From Oegoconia quadripuncta (Eukaryota > Arthropoda > Insecta > Lepidoptera > Autostichidae): a stretch of 64,000 bases of DNA. The position numbers were made by a program, and so were the translations under genes. Location of the stretch: NCBI GenBank assembly GCA_949316235.1, contig OX438748.1:2235001-2299000 (forward strand). The letters are read 5' to 3'. The notes under the pieces were generated by a model. The model had not been told where the DNA came from and ran no database searches. It was given only the letters and a program-made list of their open reading frames with translations. Shown in pieces: positions 9,984 to 24,900 of the stretch (position 1 is the stretch's first letter; each line of letters begins with the position of its first letter).

Positions 9984-12900
9984 CGGATATTGAAGTATAT
10001 ATTGCGTGTAAGGAACAACCCGACATTCCCTTTATGGGCATGTTATTTAATTCAAAATAAATCAAAATGAAAATATCTTATTTACTTCAATCGTTAATAA
10101 ATATCCAAATAAACCGAAGAAAATTACTCTTAACGCACACTTTACAAATTTACACGGCTATTGACTGATTGGTAGCATAGTAGATGGCGTAATTCATTGC
10201 AACTTGATGCAACGTTGCCTGTTTATCAATTACATTTTAAGAGGAAGCTTACACTAGAATACGTAATTAATTTGTTTGAAAAAATAAGTTTAATAAAAAT
10301 CGACTAAAATTATTGTATCTAGGTACCTAACCACCTGTTGCAAAGAGACATTCTTTTGCTTGTCCCTTACAGGCTGTATATATGTTTTTAATTATTTTAT
10401 TTAAATATGTAAGTAATATACTGCCTGTAAGAGACAAGCCGACATTCCTTGAAACAGGCAGTATATTACTTACATATTTAAATATGGTATTTACATTTTA
10501 AGAGGAAGCTTACACTAGAATACGTAATTAATTTGTTTGAAAAAATAACTTTAATAAAAATCGACTAAAATTATTGTATCTAGGTACCTAACCACCTGTT
10601 GCAAAGAGACATTCTTTTGCTTGTCCCTTACAGGCTGTATATATGTTTTTAATTATTTTATTTAAATATGTAAGTAATATACTGCCTGTAAGGGACAAGC
10701 CGACATTCCTTGAAACAGGTGGTTAGGTACCTAGATAAATAAAATGTTTATTGTTATATTTTGATAATATAAATACATAAAATGTAATTTAGATTATATA
10801 GAATATCCTAATCCTAACTAATATTATAAATAGGTAGTCATTAGTTTAAAAAGTACTAAAAATATATCTCACAAACTGTTATCTTTTCGCCATCACTTCA
10901 TAGGGATGTATTTATTGCAAATGGGGTCTACTATCATATCTTAAAAGGAATCTATAATTTTACCCTTCACCCTGTTTAAATATGCTGTCGTGTTTATTGG
11001 TTTTTAATCTTCTTCTTTTCGAATCGAGGCAAGTTTTAAAATTTTATTGGACCAAAACTTAGCAGCTCTAACAGCACTCTCTGTTTTTAAACTTATATTG
11101 TTATTTAGCATTTTAAATATAATATTATTTAAATGGGTGACCTAGAACATGCTAAATCACCTATGAATCTTCACAGACAAATCACGAAAGCATTGCGATT
11201 GGAGTACCATCCCAAATCATGGCGCACTTTTTCTTCAGCCCATTGTGACCATAGAGGACCTTCATCGTAGACCTATTTTTAATCTAATTGGAGTCATTGA
11301 TACGGAAGAAAGAGAATTAATAGCAATGTTGTATTTATTTTTGCTCCTACGTTAATTTCCTAATATATTCAAATCCCGCCCGGCTTCCTCAAAAGGTCAA
11401 AATGCTGGCAACCCTATAGCCGGTGGAAAATTTTACCAGCTCTTTGTTCGTTGCACAGAACATGCTGTTCTATTACGAGTCAGAGAACAACACTCGTCCC
11501 ACCGGAGTCCTCATGCTAGAGGGCTCGTATTGCGAACGAATCAGTAAGGCGCCCATGGAGAGGAACGCGTCGGTAAGCTCTACACTCTTTTCTATTGTTT
11601 ATTACAAGGTTTATAATAGGTTTTGACAAATTCAATTGGATGAATAATTTATTGTATAGTTAAATTTTTGAACGTTTCGAAAGATAAACAAAAATGTCTA
11701 CATTACTAGTTTACAAGTATCTACGATTTTTTAAACAATTAGTTCAACATTTTTTTCGACATTTCGTACCTGAATGATGATCGTCACTAGTATTTGACAA
11801 TTTGTTAACATTATAGAAAAACAATGGTTTTACTATAATGTTAACAAGAAGAAGCAAGCTTTCTTAAAGCTTTCGTTCTCGAAACAAAGCTGCTTGATAG
11901 CAGACTTACTGGTTGATGGTAGCTAACCAGACAAAAAAGCATTACCACCCACTCATTCGATTTCCGGCGACCTCTATTTTCTGGATTGTTTTTAATTGAG
12001 CCGCGGAGGCGGTTATGAAATTAATTTCGAACCTCAAACTGTCATCGAATGCAATGCTGTGCTATTTTAACGTACTTAATTCCTTCTGTACAGTTCTGCT
12101 TCACCATATCATATCGCCGGGAGAGTCAGAGGCAGTACGAGCTGCGAGCTGCCTCGGAAGTGGACTGCGTACATTGGATCGACTCTATCCGGGAGGCAAG
12201 GTTAGTCTTACAATTTTCTAGCACTGTTTATACAGGACGTTTAAATCACAGAACTATAACGTAACCTGAGAGGCCGAAAGATGTGCTGACGAAATGATTA
12301 AATTCTAATGAAACTTTATATGCATACGAACAATTTCGAAAAAGTTTATTGAAACTAAATAAGAGCGATTTTAAGTTTTCCATAGTGTTTAGGCATTGCA
12401 ATCCTTTTCTATGTGGGTATATCACGATCGGCGACTTCGGGTGGGGGTCGGCTTATATCGGCATTGCTCGCATCTCTCTGCCACGCGTCGTACGGTGGTT
12501 AATTTTCGGCGGTTTAATTTTGGTGGAATTTGGATTATGAGCTCTCATTTCTTGACAATTCTCTTATATTTTGGAACTATTTGTGTGTGTGTGGTGGCTG
12601 GCCAGATGAAGATAACCCGGAGTGGATTTGGTGGACGTGGCGGGCTCAAACTTCAAACTTCAAGCATTTATTTCAACGTAAGATACATGATATCATTCGT
12701 TAAATGTCAATTTAAATCTATTGGAAATAAAAATAGGGCTAAGCATTTTTCGGTCAGTCAGAATGTCCAAGCTACCACCGCTTCGGAAAGGGAAATCATC
12801 TGTGGGAAAAGAAGCGGCGCAAGAAACCCAAAGGATCATTTTCTTTTCTTTATTTATAATACAGTTTTATAATTTTTGGGAGCTGGGCGAAGTATACCAA

Positions 12901-15900
12901 GCGTTTTTGTCATTCAGATAGTCACAAATTTTGTAATAACCTTTTTTGTTAATGTTGTTTTGACATGGTTTTTAAATTGTTTTTTATTTAGATTAATGAT
13001 ATTCTCAGGTATAATGTTATAAAAGCGTATACAGTGTCCCATAAAATGATGAATTAACTTTGCTCAGTTTGAACATAGGGTGGCTAATTTGTCCTTATAT
13101 CTCAAATTTAAGTTATGCTTATCACTATTTTTCTCGTAAATAAATTGTGAAGGAACAGTTAAAATATTAATTTCTTTAAACCTGTCCCGAAGAGAGTCAT
13201 ATCGATGCAGATTATATATTGCGCGGACTGCCCTCTTTTGCAAAATAAAAATATTTTCGGTATCAGCTGCTCGTCCCCAAAGCAAAATACCATATGACAT
13301 GATATTGTGGAAGTAACTAAAGTAAACTAATCTTGCTCGGGACCCCTTTTGAATTTACGCCGTCTTCAGCCTGGGAGTCAAGGTGAGTATATCTCATATA
13401 TCTAGAGTGAAATGCCTGAAAATTACCCATAGAAAAACAGGGATCAGCGTCTGCTTGAGCTATCGAAGGGTTCTCGCGAACAGTTAGGAAAAAATGCAAT
13501 ATATTCTTTGAAATTCGATATTTAAAAAAATGTTTACTACAAACTTTTTAGATCTACATACAATAAAATCACGCCTGTTTCCCGTAGTGGGAGGCAGAGA
13601 CCATAGACCTCGACTTGCTACGATCCTAACACACCTCTTTTGCTTCATTCACTCTCATAAAGTTGTTCATACATGCTCGTCGGTTTAGGGTACTCTTGAC
13701 TTGGTCTTTCTTTAAGACGTCCCCGATTTGATCATGGTACGTTCGCCGTGGTCTTCCCCTACCAACACTACCATCGACATTCGCATCGTACCTATATATC
13801 TTTCGTTAGTCTTCTTTCATTCATCCTCTCCACATATCCACACCATCTCAGCATACCTTTTTCAATTTTTGTCACTGCATTTTCTTTCACACTGCTTAAC
13901 TCCCTAATTACACTATTCCTGATTCTATCTTTCAAAGTTTACATAATATATCGTACTTATACATATATAAAGTTTCATTACAGCAAAGAAATTAATTAGA
14001 TATATAATTATTTAGAGGAATTAACTCTAAACAATATTTGCACACCACACAGTGGTAGAATTTGCGGAGACAATTATAGCTTTAAGAACTTCATGTACCA
14101 AATTCCGTAGCAAATAAACATTTCATTTCATAAGAATTTGCATATCCTCTTGCAGGTTAAGTACATGTACCTACTATATATTTTATTTCTATGACCTTGT
14201 TTCACCTCTATTCTTGCAAATAAGTGAATATAAAATATTCAAAAACGCTCTGTTCGAGCTGTGTTCCCAGAATCTGATAAATAATTAATACAAGTACAAA
14301 TTGTTTGAAAGGGTGGCTAGGGTGGTCCCATATAAACTTGATGAAGATCTGATGCTGCTCTCCGGAGATAGATAAAGGAACGTTACTGAATTGAATGTTT
14401 TGTCATTTTTGGGACCCAATTATTATTTTATATTATAATGAAGCACTCGTGGCCAGTCGCATTTGCTATTCGATTAGCGAAGTTAAGCAAAGTCTGGCGC
14501 GATCAGTCCTTGGATGGGTGATCACTAGTGGCATTTTATCACGGGTGTTTCCGAGTTTCGGAGGGCACCTTAAATAGTCGGTCCCGGTTGTTTTCAGTCA
14601 GGCAGTCATTAAGCCAAGTCGGTGGTTTATTATATAAGGCGGATTTAGAGGGCGGGCGAGCGAGGGGGGGGGGGGGGCAGGTTTTTGTCAAATAAGTGTT
14701 CAATAAATTACAAAGTGAAGGTTGCTTTACGGATTAGCTTCTGTATAAGGCCCCGTCCTAGTGTCGAAGACCAGTCGAAGACCAGGGAGCTCCCGAGAAG
14801 ATCCTTCTGAGGTAACAGACACAGGACCACGAGGTACCTAGCTTCCTTCATAGTTTTTTTCTAGAAGAAAGTGATATTTTTACAGTCCACTGCTCGTTCT
14901 AGCGAAGTAATATACAATAACTCACTCTTTTTTCAAAAGAAAGCCAGAGAGAACAATCCTTCGGGTATACGTCGTACTATCAAGCTTAAATACATCAACC
15001 TCTGAATTCTTGATTTGTTCCAACGCTGGTGTTTGTAAAAGGTAATTGAGTCCCCTGGCTCTTTAATTATTTCCATTTCTTCCATCTGACACACAAATCT
15101 CGTACTTAATTAAGGTTGATTGAGGAGGGACTTTCTTTTGCTCGTGACATGGACGGAAATAAAAAAAAATGTTTTCAACTAGGTGATTATTTGAATGATA
15201 AAAAAATCTGGCTAAGTGCGTGTCGGGTCACAAGCAATATAAGGTTCCGTAGTTGCCCGTCTCAATATGTGGACTTAGAAGGGGGATTTTTGTTATTTGG
15301 TAAATAATTTTCCAAGGAAAATGACTTAACTCTGACAAAAACTGACACTTTAAGGCTAATATTTCGCAAACGGATCCCTGAATCAAAAAACTGTTTAAAA
15401 TAACATGTAATATTTTTGATTGACCTATCCAACGACATCCCACATGATGGGGTACACTGTAGGTGTAGGATATCTTTTCTATTTTTTTTTTTTTTTTATG
15501 AGAGGGCGGCAAACGTGCATGCGGGTCACCTGATGGAAAGCAGCAAAGCAAAGCAATTTTACCTACTTTATATCCATAATTAATATGTATATAGATTCCA
15601 TTTTTTAAATCTAGCCTAGTAAATTTCTGTTGTCCAGAAAAGTGTAAATATCTTTAGCGCAATAAAGAGTATTTATTTTGTAATATCTTATTACAAAACC
15701 AGCCACTGGAAAAAGTGCTAAGTAGACCTAAATGCTTCATCGCTTGAAACGAAGTTCTATCCAAAAGAGAACGTTGTTCGGGCTCATGCTTAATAACTGT
15801 TAAACTTTTTTTCTAACACGTCCGTGATTTGATCCAGGTACAGTTGATGCTATCATATATTCACAATAAAGTCAAAGTCAAAAATGCTTTATTTTGTAGG

Positions 15901-18900
15901 TACACAGATACACTTAAAATAGTCAAAACTGCTTGTTCAAAATGCAATTTTCCCCCGAGAAGAACAAGCCAGAAACTCGAAGGGTTGCTCTTTTAAAATC
16001 TGGCTTTGATTTTACATAAAGGTTTTTATATTTCATTATTAATTGTGAAATACTATGGCATGCGAATGATCTGATTATGTCCCGGGATGATTATCATCTA
16101 AATAGTCTGATATTTTATAATATGCTTTGTTAATAAGTTTCTGTTTTACAGTATCTTTAAATTTATTGAGAGGAAGATTTTGTATATCAACTGGATCCTT
16201 ATTGAAAAAGCGTATACATAACCCTTTGAATGAATTACTGACTTTGCGGAGGTGACTTATGTGACCTACAAGTTTATCTTTATTTCTTGTTTATCACTAT
16301 TTTTCCTAAATTATACAATATTTTTTGACATACATTAGATTTTCAAAAATGTACTGTGACGAAAAGGTTAGAATGTTATACACTTTAAACCTATCTCTAA
16401 GTGACACTGCAGGTCTCAATTGTTACGCGAACGAATAGATCCAAGGGTTGATGACGTTGATGCAAGCGGTAACAGTAAGGGTATAAAAAATCTACAAAAA
16501 GATACACACACCGGATGAGTTTTTTTACCGTCAGGAAAAAATACGGCACATTAGGTAAGTGAAATAGAAGTTATTGGCATAGGATAATTTTTTTTTTCAA
16601 AACCATCTGAAGAGTTTTCGGAGCGTTTTAAAGATAAAACCAAGTTCTTCGTCGATAGGAGAATATAATTTTTTCATATTTTCATTTATATATGTATTCA
16701 TTTACAAAAAAAAATGTATTTGTGTAGTGTATCAACTATCTGGTATCCACAACACAAGCCTAGATGGCGCAGTCTGTATATGTATGTCAAAAAAAAAAAA
16801 AAATATCATGCAGTCACAATGACAATGCCAAAAAAAAAACAAACTATTATAAAAAGAGTAAATTTAGTAGGAACCTCTTTTCTAACACCATCTTCGCCGC
16901 ACGCGCCGGCAGGAGATTTATATACGACGATAGAAACTTTCTATCATGCGAAATTTATTTGGAATATTTATATATAAAGTTTAATTCATTTAATTTAATT
17001 ATATAATTATGTGGAACAGGCTACAAACGCGACCGTCAAATAACATAGCGCTTTATTCGATTATGGTCTTTTGCCTTGACTATTCAAAATTCTTACTATG
17101 TCAATAGCATTAAGTTAAATGTGAACTAAGGCAATAAATAATTTTTATTATTATTATGGTTTTGAAAAAAATAAAATATAACTGCCTATGTATGCCAATA
17201 CCTTCTATTTCACTTACCTAAAATGCCCTATTTTTTCCTTATGGTAATAAAACTCATCCGGTATATATTTCGCATGTCACATGCCGCAAATAAATACATA
17301 CACGTATGTAATAGTTTTCCATGGTGAATAAAAATGTCTTTAAGGTAACATTTTAATTAATCCTCAGTGCTTTGTCGAATGTTTTGCTTTACTAACCTGT
17401 CACCATAAAACAAGTTAATAGGCTGTAAACAGAGGGCGTAACCCATTCCGTTGTATGAAATATTGAATGCTCCGGTTGACGGTCGCGGTCACACACGCGA
17501 TGCGACCATTTGTGACATCGCTACCAGCATGTGTCGTGCGCCCATGACTTAGGAAGTTTTAGAGACGGCTGGTTTGTATTCATTATTTTTATTATGTGTG
17601 TGTATTCATGACATTTAGTGCAAATTTCTAACAAACACTACGATGTGGTTGGCGCGTATAGTCGCTAAACTAAACTAAACTTGAGAGTGATGCTCGCCAC
17701 CCGATGTTCCAGTATTCAACAGTGCCCCAAAGGCTCCAGAGTCGTAATAACTTTTTAAAGTGCGTTACTCCCGTACAAGGTGTGGCTTCGGATGCTCGCT
17801 GCAGCCTGTGGCGGCAAAGATAGTCTCTTGCGTCGTTCCTCCCGCTCAAGGAGTCTCTTCCTCCTGGATACGATTTGCCATGGCCAACATGGAAATCCTT
17901 AAATCGGCTTCGAACTCAGGTTGGCCGCAGCAAAGATAATCTGTGCAGGTGGGGCTTTTCCGATGGCGAGAGTGATCGATGCGAGTGCGGAGTCTCCCCG
18001 CAGACAATGGATCACGTATTGTCTTGCCCCGCGTGTCCTGACAGCTGCACCTTTGATGACCTCCTTAACACCACAGACAGTGCTGTTAGAGTGGCTAAGT
18101 TTTGGTCCAATAAAATTTGAAATGTGCCTCGACACGAAAAGAAGAAGATTTTTTTTTTCTTAAAGTTTCTTTGCCCATGTTGCCTCACTAGATGTACTTA
18201 GATGATGCCCCTAAATCTCGCGTCCAATTGTAGAAAGAGTTCTCACTACCGACCTTTATAACACCTGCAGAGAAGCTTCCATCGGGTCACGATCTGGAGT
18301 GGCCCATATGGAAGTCACTCAATAGACTGCGTACCGGGGTCGATAGATGCCGAGAGAACATGTTCAAATGGGGCTACACGGACGACACCCGGTACTTGTA
18401 CGGTGACACACCACAAACTATGGGCCATTTTTTATGCTGCCTTGCGTATCCCGACACTTTTACGCTACAGGACCTCTACGATGCCACAGACAATATCGAA
18501 CGCGTGGCCGCTTTTTGGTTCTTTTTTTTTCTATGCATAACGGGTTGGTACTTGACCTCAATCACACTTAATGTTAAGTGAAGATGAGGTCGAACGTGGA
18601 AGCGTACTGACCCGGAAACCCCAACACATTTGGGGGACTGGCTATCTTATCTCTGACAAGCGGAACACAATAATGCTATTATCATTGCTGCTTGGCGGCA
18701 GATTTAGATAAGTCCTCAATTGATGTTTTTGCGATCGATACGCTAAAAAGAAGACCACGATTTAACACATATTAATTCGTAAATGAGAAATTGTAGAATA
18801 TGCTATAATTATGAAGCAAGATGAACTTAGCGCATCGGGACTAACATCACATAAAATTGTGTAACAGATCAAGACCTAAATACTTCTCTACAAAGTAACA

Positions 18901-21900
18901 TAGAGCCGGAGATTTAGAAGCGAAGTGGATTTTTATATCCCGACACACGCTTATTTCTATTTTCCATTTTCTTTATGGTGCAGTTTCCGGTGATCTTGTA
19001 ATGCGACAACCATAAACAAAGAACAAGGTCAGGGCTGTGGTACGGCGTGGACCTTAGCGTCATTTGTCACACGACCAGCTCTAACTGACTCTCTCTCATC
19101 TTAGTGTAGTGAACATTTATTCATATCTCCAATAAATTATGTGATGATGATGATCCATCCGCATCATACTTTGTATACAAAGAAGCTGAAATTCCATGCG
19201 AACAAAATCACGGCCACTATTACTTTAAAATAAATGAAATTTGGAGCAAAAATATCAATCGGCGTGATATGCAATGCAAATGCAATAAATAATTATGATT
19301 ATGATTATGATTATGATTATGATTATGATTATGATTATGATTATGATTATGATTATGTCAGGTCAGGAGGCAGACTTGGTGGACACTCTTATCTCTTTTT
19401 TGATGCAAATCATTAATACTAGATATTTTGTACTTTTGAATCCTTGGTATTAGTCGAAATTGTCGACCTTATCTTCAAGAGGTTACAAGTGTCTTGGGCG
19501 ACACTGATCTCTCACCATAAAGTGAGCTGCTCGTTGGAATATTATTTTTCATGGAAAAGATATCAGTGCCACACGTTGGGCGCCAAAATTGTCCTACCCA
19601 CATTGTCACCCTAACGCTAATAGAATCACTATTATGGTACGTTTACTGAACAAACGCTACGTCACTCGGTCAAATTACGAAATGATACAAAGTTAATATA
19701 AATAATCGATATACTGAAATGTCGCAATTATCTGCACGATCTGGGATCAATATAACTGATTTAAGCTATTATGTAACATTAGATGACTTGCTTTATACAA
19801 GCTGTCAAATATATTAAAATAGGCGAAGAAATATAGTTAGGAAAGAAAAATTACCTACGAAATTATTTCAGAATTTTAACCATCGCCCTGACAACCGAGG
19901 TTCCTTCAAATTGAACAGGGTATATATTTTTGAGTTATGCATTAATTTCACCAGGTGGACAGATCATTAAACAGGTTTTACTAAGGATTCAACCCTAAAT
20001 TTTCTCCAGAAGGTTTATATGCATTTTATTTTTGTAGAAAGTACCGGTGCGTAGCATATTATATTTATGTAGACTAATAATCTACCAATCAATTATGGAC
20101 AGCCTGCAAAATCACATTTAAACACAATGAAAAGAAATATTCAATTTTGCACTCGATTCTTCTTACAGAGCTACCGTAAAATAAATATTGAAATGCTAAT
20201 TACAATGTGATTTATTTTAACCGTTATTAATTTTAATTAATAAGTAAGGACGATTTATATAACTATGAGATTTTGTTAAAATGACAAAACTATATTCATC
20301 ATCATCATCAGCATATAAGCCTCTACTAAATACACTATGGCGCAATTTGCATCGCATTCCATGGAAGAATTTGTCCTATTCGCCATGCTAGGTAGGCGGA
20401 ATGGCGATCGCAGATTACTTTGAAGCCGCAGCCCATCACTGATGTAACATACTGTTATGCTCATGGTTTAATATACTGTTATGAACACAATTCCTTAGTC
20501 GCCTATTCTATTGCTAAGGATATAAACACATCAGTGATTTGTCAGAACAAGAGGAGTAACATATTGATTTGGTAAAATAAATAGAAACCTTCGCGTATAT
20601 AAATAATACAAAATGTCACGTAAATTTGCAGGCAATAAAATAAAATATTACGTTCCTTATTTTACTCTTTTATCTAAATTAAAATTAATAAAGGATCTGG
20701 AATGAAGTTTAAATGAAAAACCAATAATACGCTCCACTGAGTTGGCTGGTTGCGTTTCATCCGTAGTCATGGCTACACGAGATTAGGGTCACGATAACCC
20801 TGACCTGTATCTTCTTGGAGGCTGTATCTGTACGGGCTCCATAGTAAGTTAGATGATTCTGGAGCCTTACAAATTATTCATCGTTACATTTATTAGATAC
20901 TTTAATTTTTGCAACTTGCTTATATTTTGCCCTTTATCTGTAATTATAATAAAAACCTTGTAAAAAATATTAGAATTTGATATTGCTAAGCTCGTTAAGT
21001 GGTGACACCGCTCTTTTATTAGCGCTACGCTGTTCTGGCTTTTCAAGGCGATAATCATGTCTTACTAAACTTTTCTCATTATGCTAAGCATCAAAATATA
21101 CAAGAAAAAATCAGTTATTGCCGTTTTTATTTAAATAAAACTCCAGTTACTTATTTAAAGCCATGTCAATAAACTTATGACATTTTTATTACTATTTGTA
21201 CACTATTATATTATATTGCTTATTGTATCCTCGAGATAAATCAGACAGGGTGCTTCTATATATAAAATAGGATTTTATGTACCTAACAAATGGGCTGTAG
21301 ATACTGTATTATAGGTACTGCTTAGCAAGCTTTACCAATCTGTTAGGAAGGTCGCGGCAGAACCACAGAATTAGTTATGAAGTCGGGAAAGGGTTTCCAT
21401 GTTGGCTAATAACAGGCCCGGCGTGCTCGGCCGGAGCTATCTTTGGAAATATTGTTTTAATGTGCGCTTGTGTATAGCGTATGCTATGTATTTTATATGG
21501 CTCAGAGTTGGTCCGATCTAAATTGGTGACATCATACCTTTGTATTTTGATTTTACGTTACACAGTTCTTTATGTAATTTTGCTGCTCATTTGGATAGGG
21601 TAGACTTAGTTTTGATTTTGGATTGTATGTATCTGCGCTCGCTGAATTACCATTAAGTCCCTTGTTGGGCGCCATTTTGAGTAACAAGTTAAACCTATTG
21701 TTCCTTTTCACTTAGCGGTCCTAAAGTGGAAACCTCTTCAAATAATTATTTTCAGTGAATAACTACTTGTAATGTTTTATAATATTTTATAGTGTACAAG
21801 ATGTCAAAAATTTAAGAGACGTCATGACAAAGAAACCTCATCTAATTTTCAAAGGCAAGAATCACTGCTACATTTTTTTAAATATTTCTATAATAATCGA

Positions 21901-24900
21901 ACTTGGGATTTAAAACGATTTAGTGATCTCTCATAAATATAGAACAATATTATTAAATATATTGGGTTCTTATTATTGACTTTATCGATAATCGAAAAAT
22001 TACAAAAAATATATTGTAAGTATTCTTATGGCACTATAAGAATACTTAGCAATGATTTCGTTTGGCATTTTTGACAAGTAGATACTATATTTAACCTTTG
22101 AGGCATGTCTCCTTCACTGTTCATTAAAATTTGACACCGTCAAGTCAAAAACATTCTCATTCGTCCATGGCTTGTGCCCCACGTAAAGGATTATACGCAG
22201 CCCTGGCCCTGACCTAGCCTAGTCGGTCTGCACCGGCCAATGTCACCCGGGCCGCGCTGCAGTGCTCTGCAATTACACCGGACTAAAGTTAGATGTCACG
22301 GACATTGGGGATTTGTGATTGTACTAGTTCGCATTGGTAGGTAGGTTTCTTTCTTTTAGAAAAATTGGTAATATGGAGATCAACTTTCAAACGCTGCGCC
22401 GTCAAATTTCCAGCTAGGATTCTTTGAGTTTTTTGTATGTACATACTTGTGGATTTGTATTGCTTTGTTTTCCTAATTCATCCAGACAGCCTAAATAAAA
22501 CCTCGCTCAATATTCCTTCGAAATCAACGGTTGCTGGTTCGAATCCCGTTAGGGGTGAATATTTGTATGATGAATATGAACATTTATTCCCTTGTCATTG
22601 ATGTATATACTGCATGTAAGGGACAACCCGACATTCGTTTTAAGAGCATGTTATTTAATTCAAATTACTTGCGATTACCCTCCAGATGGGTATCCTTCCG
22701 TTTGGCAAAATATTTTTCGTCAAATTTTACTTCCTATAAAACTTATTGCACTAGTTTTATTTCCCAAAAGAATCTTTAGCAAATTTATATTTCGCATTTT
22801 AATCACTTGGTCAAATATTAATTTGGCAACTTTTTACTTGCTCAAGTTTTAAAGCAAATGCTTTATTTTGTAAAAAGTTATATTCCAAAAATAAGTTCGT
22901 TCAAAATGATTTCATATAGGTTACGTAGGCTAGATTAGAACTGCTAGAAAGTGGGTTAGGTTAGGTTAGAACTGTGACCCCAACAGAGCGCGAGCCGAGC
23001 GAGCGAAGCGAGCGTCGCGCGGCAGCGGCCGGCGAAGCGCCGGAATTGATTTGTATAATAACAATATAATTATTATAGAAGTTCTTACCTGTAAATTATT
23101 TGTCCAAGGTGAAACCAAGGTTTATAATGCAGTCTCTTAAGTAAATCATATGAAATGCAATATTTTGGGAAGAGCATGTTATGCCAAACCATATTTGACT
23201 ACATTATACTTGGTAAAATGAAACATTGCCATGTAATTTTTTGTTAAACAATAAATTGCCGAAAATAGTATTGCTAAATGTAAAATTGCGAAAAGTTGTT
23301 TTGCCAAATGAAAATTTGGGAAACATACTTCGGCATGTGATACTTTGGGAAACGTTTTTTGCCCAAAAATTAGTAATCCCTCCAGTCATCTGCAGGGATT
23401 ACAAATTTTTAAAACTCTACAGTCATCTGTAGAGTGACTCTACTAAACCTTATACCGTACTGTAACGTAACGGCACAGTAACGGGAGAATCTGCCGGTTG
23501 CCATAGCGACGGGGTTAAGGACACAGTGGCATTTTGGTATACCAGCTTTAAGGGGCCGATCAGTAGCGAGCTATTTTAGAATTTATTTATGAATTAATCA
23601 TTAAGGGATAGTTAGGTTAGGTTAGATGTGTACTGAATTGATGATGAAGATATGGCTACTGAATTGGTTACTAGCTCTGACTCTATTGGTAATTACCTTC
23701 ATGACTTTTATAATACTAGCTACATAGCTACTAGATAGCTGATTGGGATATAAAAAAAGAGGCATCTTGACGAATGCTATAAAATGCAAAAAAAAAAATT
23801 AAAACTCAAAAGCTTATTTTAGAATAAAGTGCAATCTATTTTCGCCCGGTTACTGTCGGAAAAATGAAACATACCTCGAAAATGAAATTAGATACCGAAA
23901 CATATGTTATCCTCGCGCTCCATCGTCTCTTCATCCTCTTTGCGCACCTCAGACAAGCCTATGATATCCCATTTGATGTCCTTGAGTGCATTCACCAACT
24001 CCAGCAATCGATCCTCACTACGCAGGCTGCGTACGTTAAAAGTAAGTAATTTTAATGTATTTAACGATCTTTACCGGTTATCTATTTTAAGCCATACAGA
24101 TTCTCTACAGCAAAATTGTACATGCAGACTGATTACTGTTAGAAAGTTATTTATTTTGCACACCATTTGCACACCTTAGAGTCCACAAAACGTTAATGTT
24201 TAATCCTGCACTTCTTCACAGACGACTAAATTACCGGGTTAGCACAGGAGATTGCAGTACATGCCACCTATGCTTAAAGACAATTTGTAAGACTCTCCAC
24301 ATACCTATACAATCGCGTTAACAAAGAAACAAATATTTATTTGAAAACCTTCCGGGAATGTAAAACTACATTGGGTGATTGGCTCAAAACTAAAATGTAT
24401 AGCGAAATCGAAGCTCTAATAAAAATACGCGTAGGACAGTAAACTCATTTCGAATGTAAAATTCATCAATAATTGACGCTGTATATGTACATATAAATAA
24501 ATGTATAAATGAAATAAGATCAGGATCACACACATATACACACCCTTACACACCCATTTACACAAACACACTCATCCACACAAACACAGCCATCCACACA
24601 AACACACACTCATCCATTCCCATGGGCACATTTTCTTTTATTCTTTTATTTTTTCTTTTATTTTATTTACTGATAAAAAATGTAATATGGAAGAACGGGA
24701 CTACTAACACAAGTAAACTTTACTTACAAGTAGCCCCAACGCTGGACATTGTAAAAATATTATCTAGTAAATAAATGTATTTTTTGTTTTTTTTTTGTTA
24801 TCGGTAACCTTGTTTCTAGCGTGAGTCGTTTGACGGTTGGATGATAACAACGCCCGGGGATTCTTCGCACCCCGAGCCCCGGTGTGTATCTGCTCACCGT

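Noticed and set aside
14451..14560. Functional 5S rRNA gene
   Set aside because: Only the internal promoter-like part matches. Terminal stem halves do not pair and a SINE body follows.
19234..19416. Tyr-Asp repeat ORF
   Set aside because: Translation of the (ATTATG)n microsatellite.
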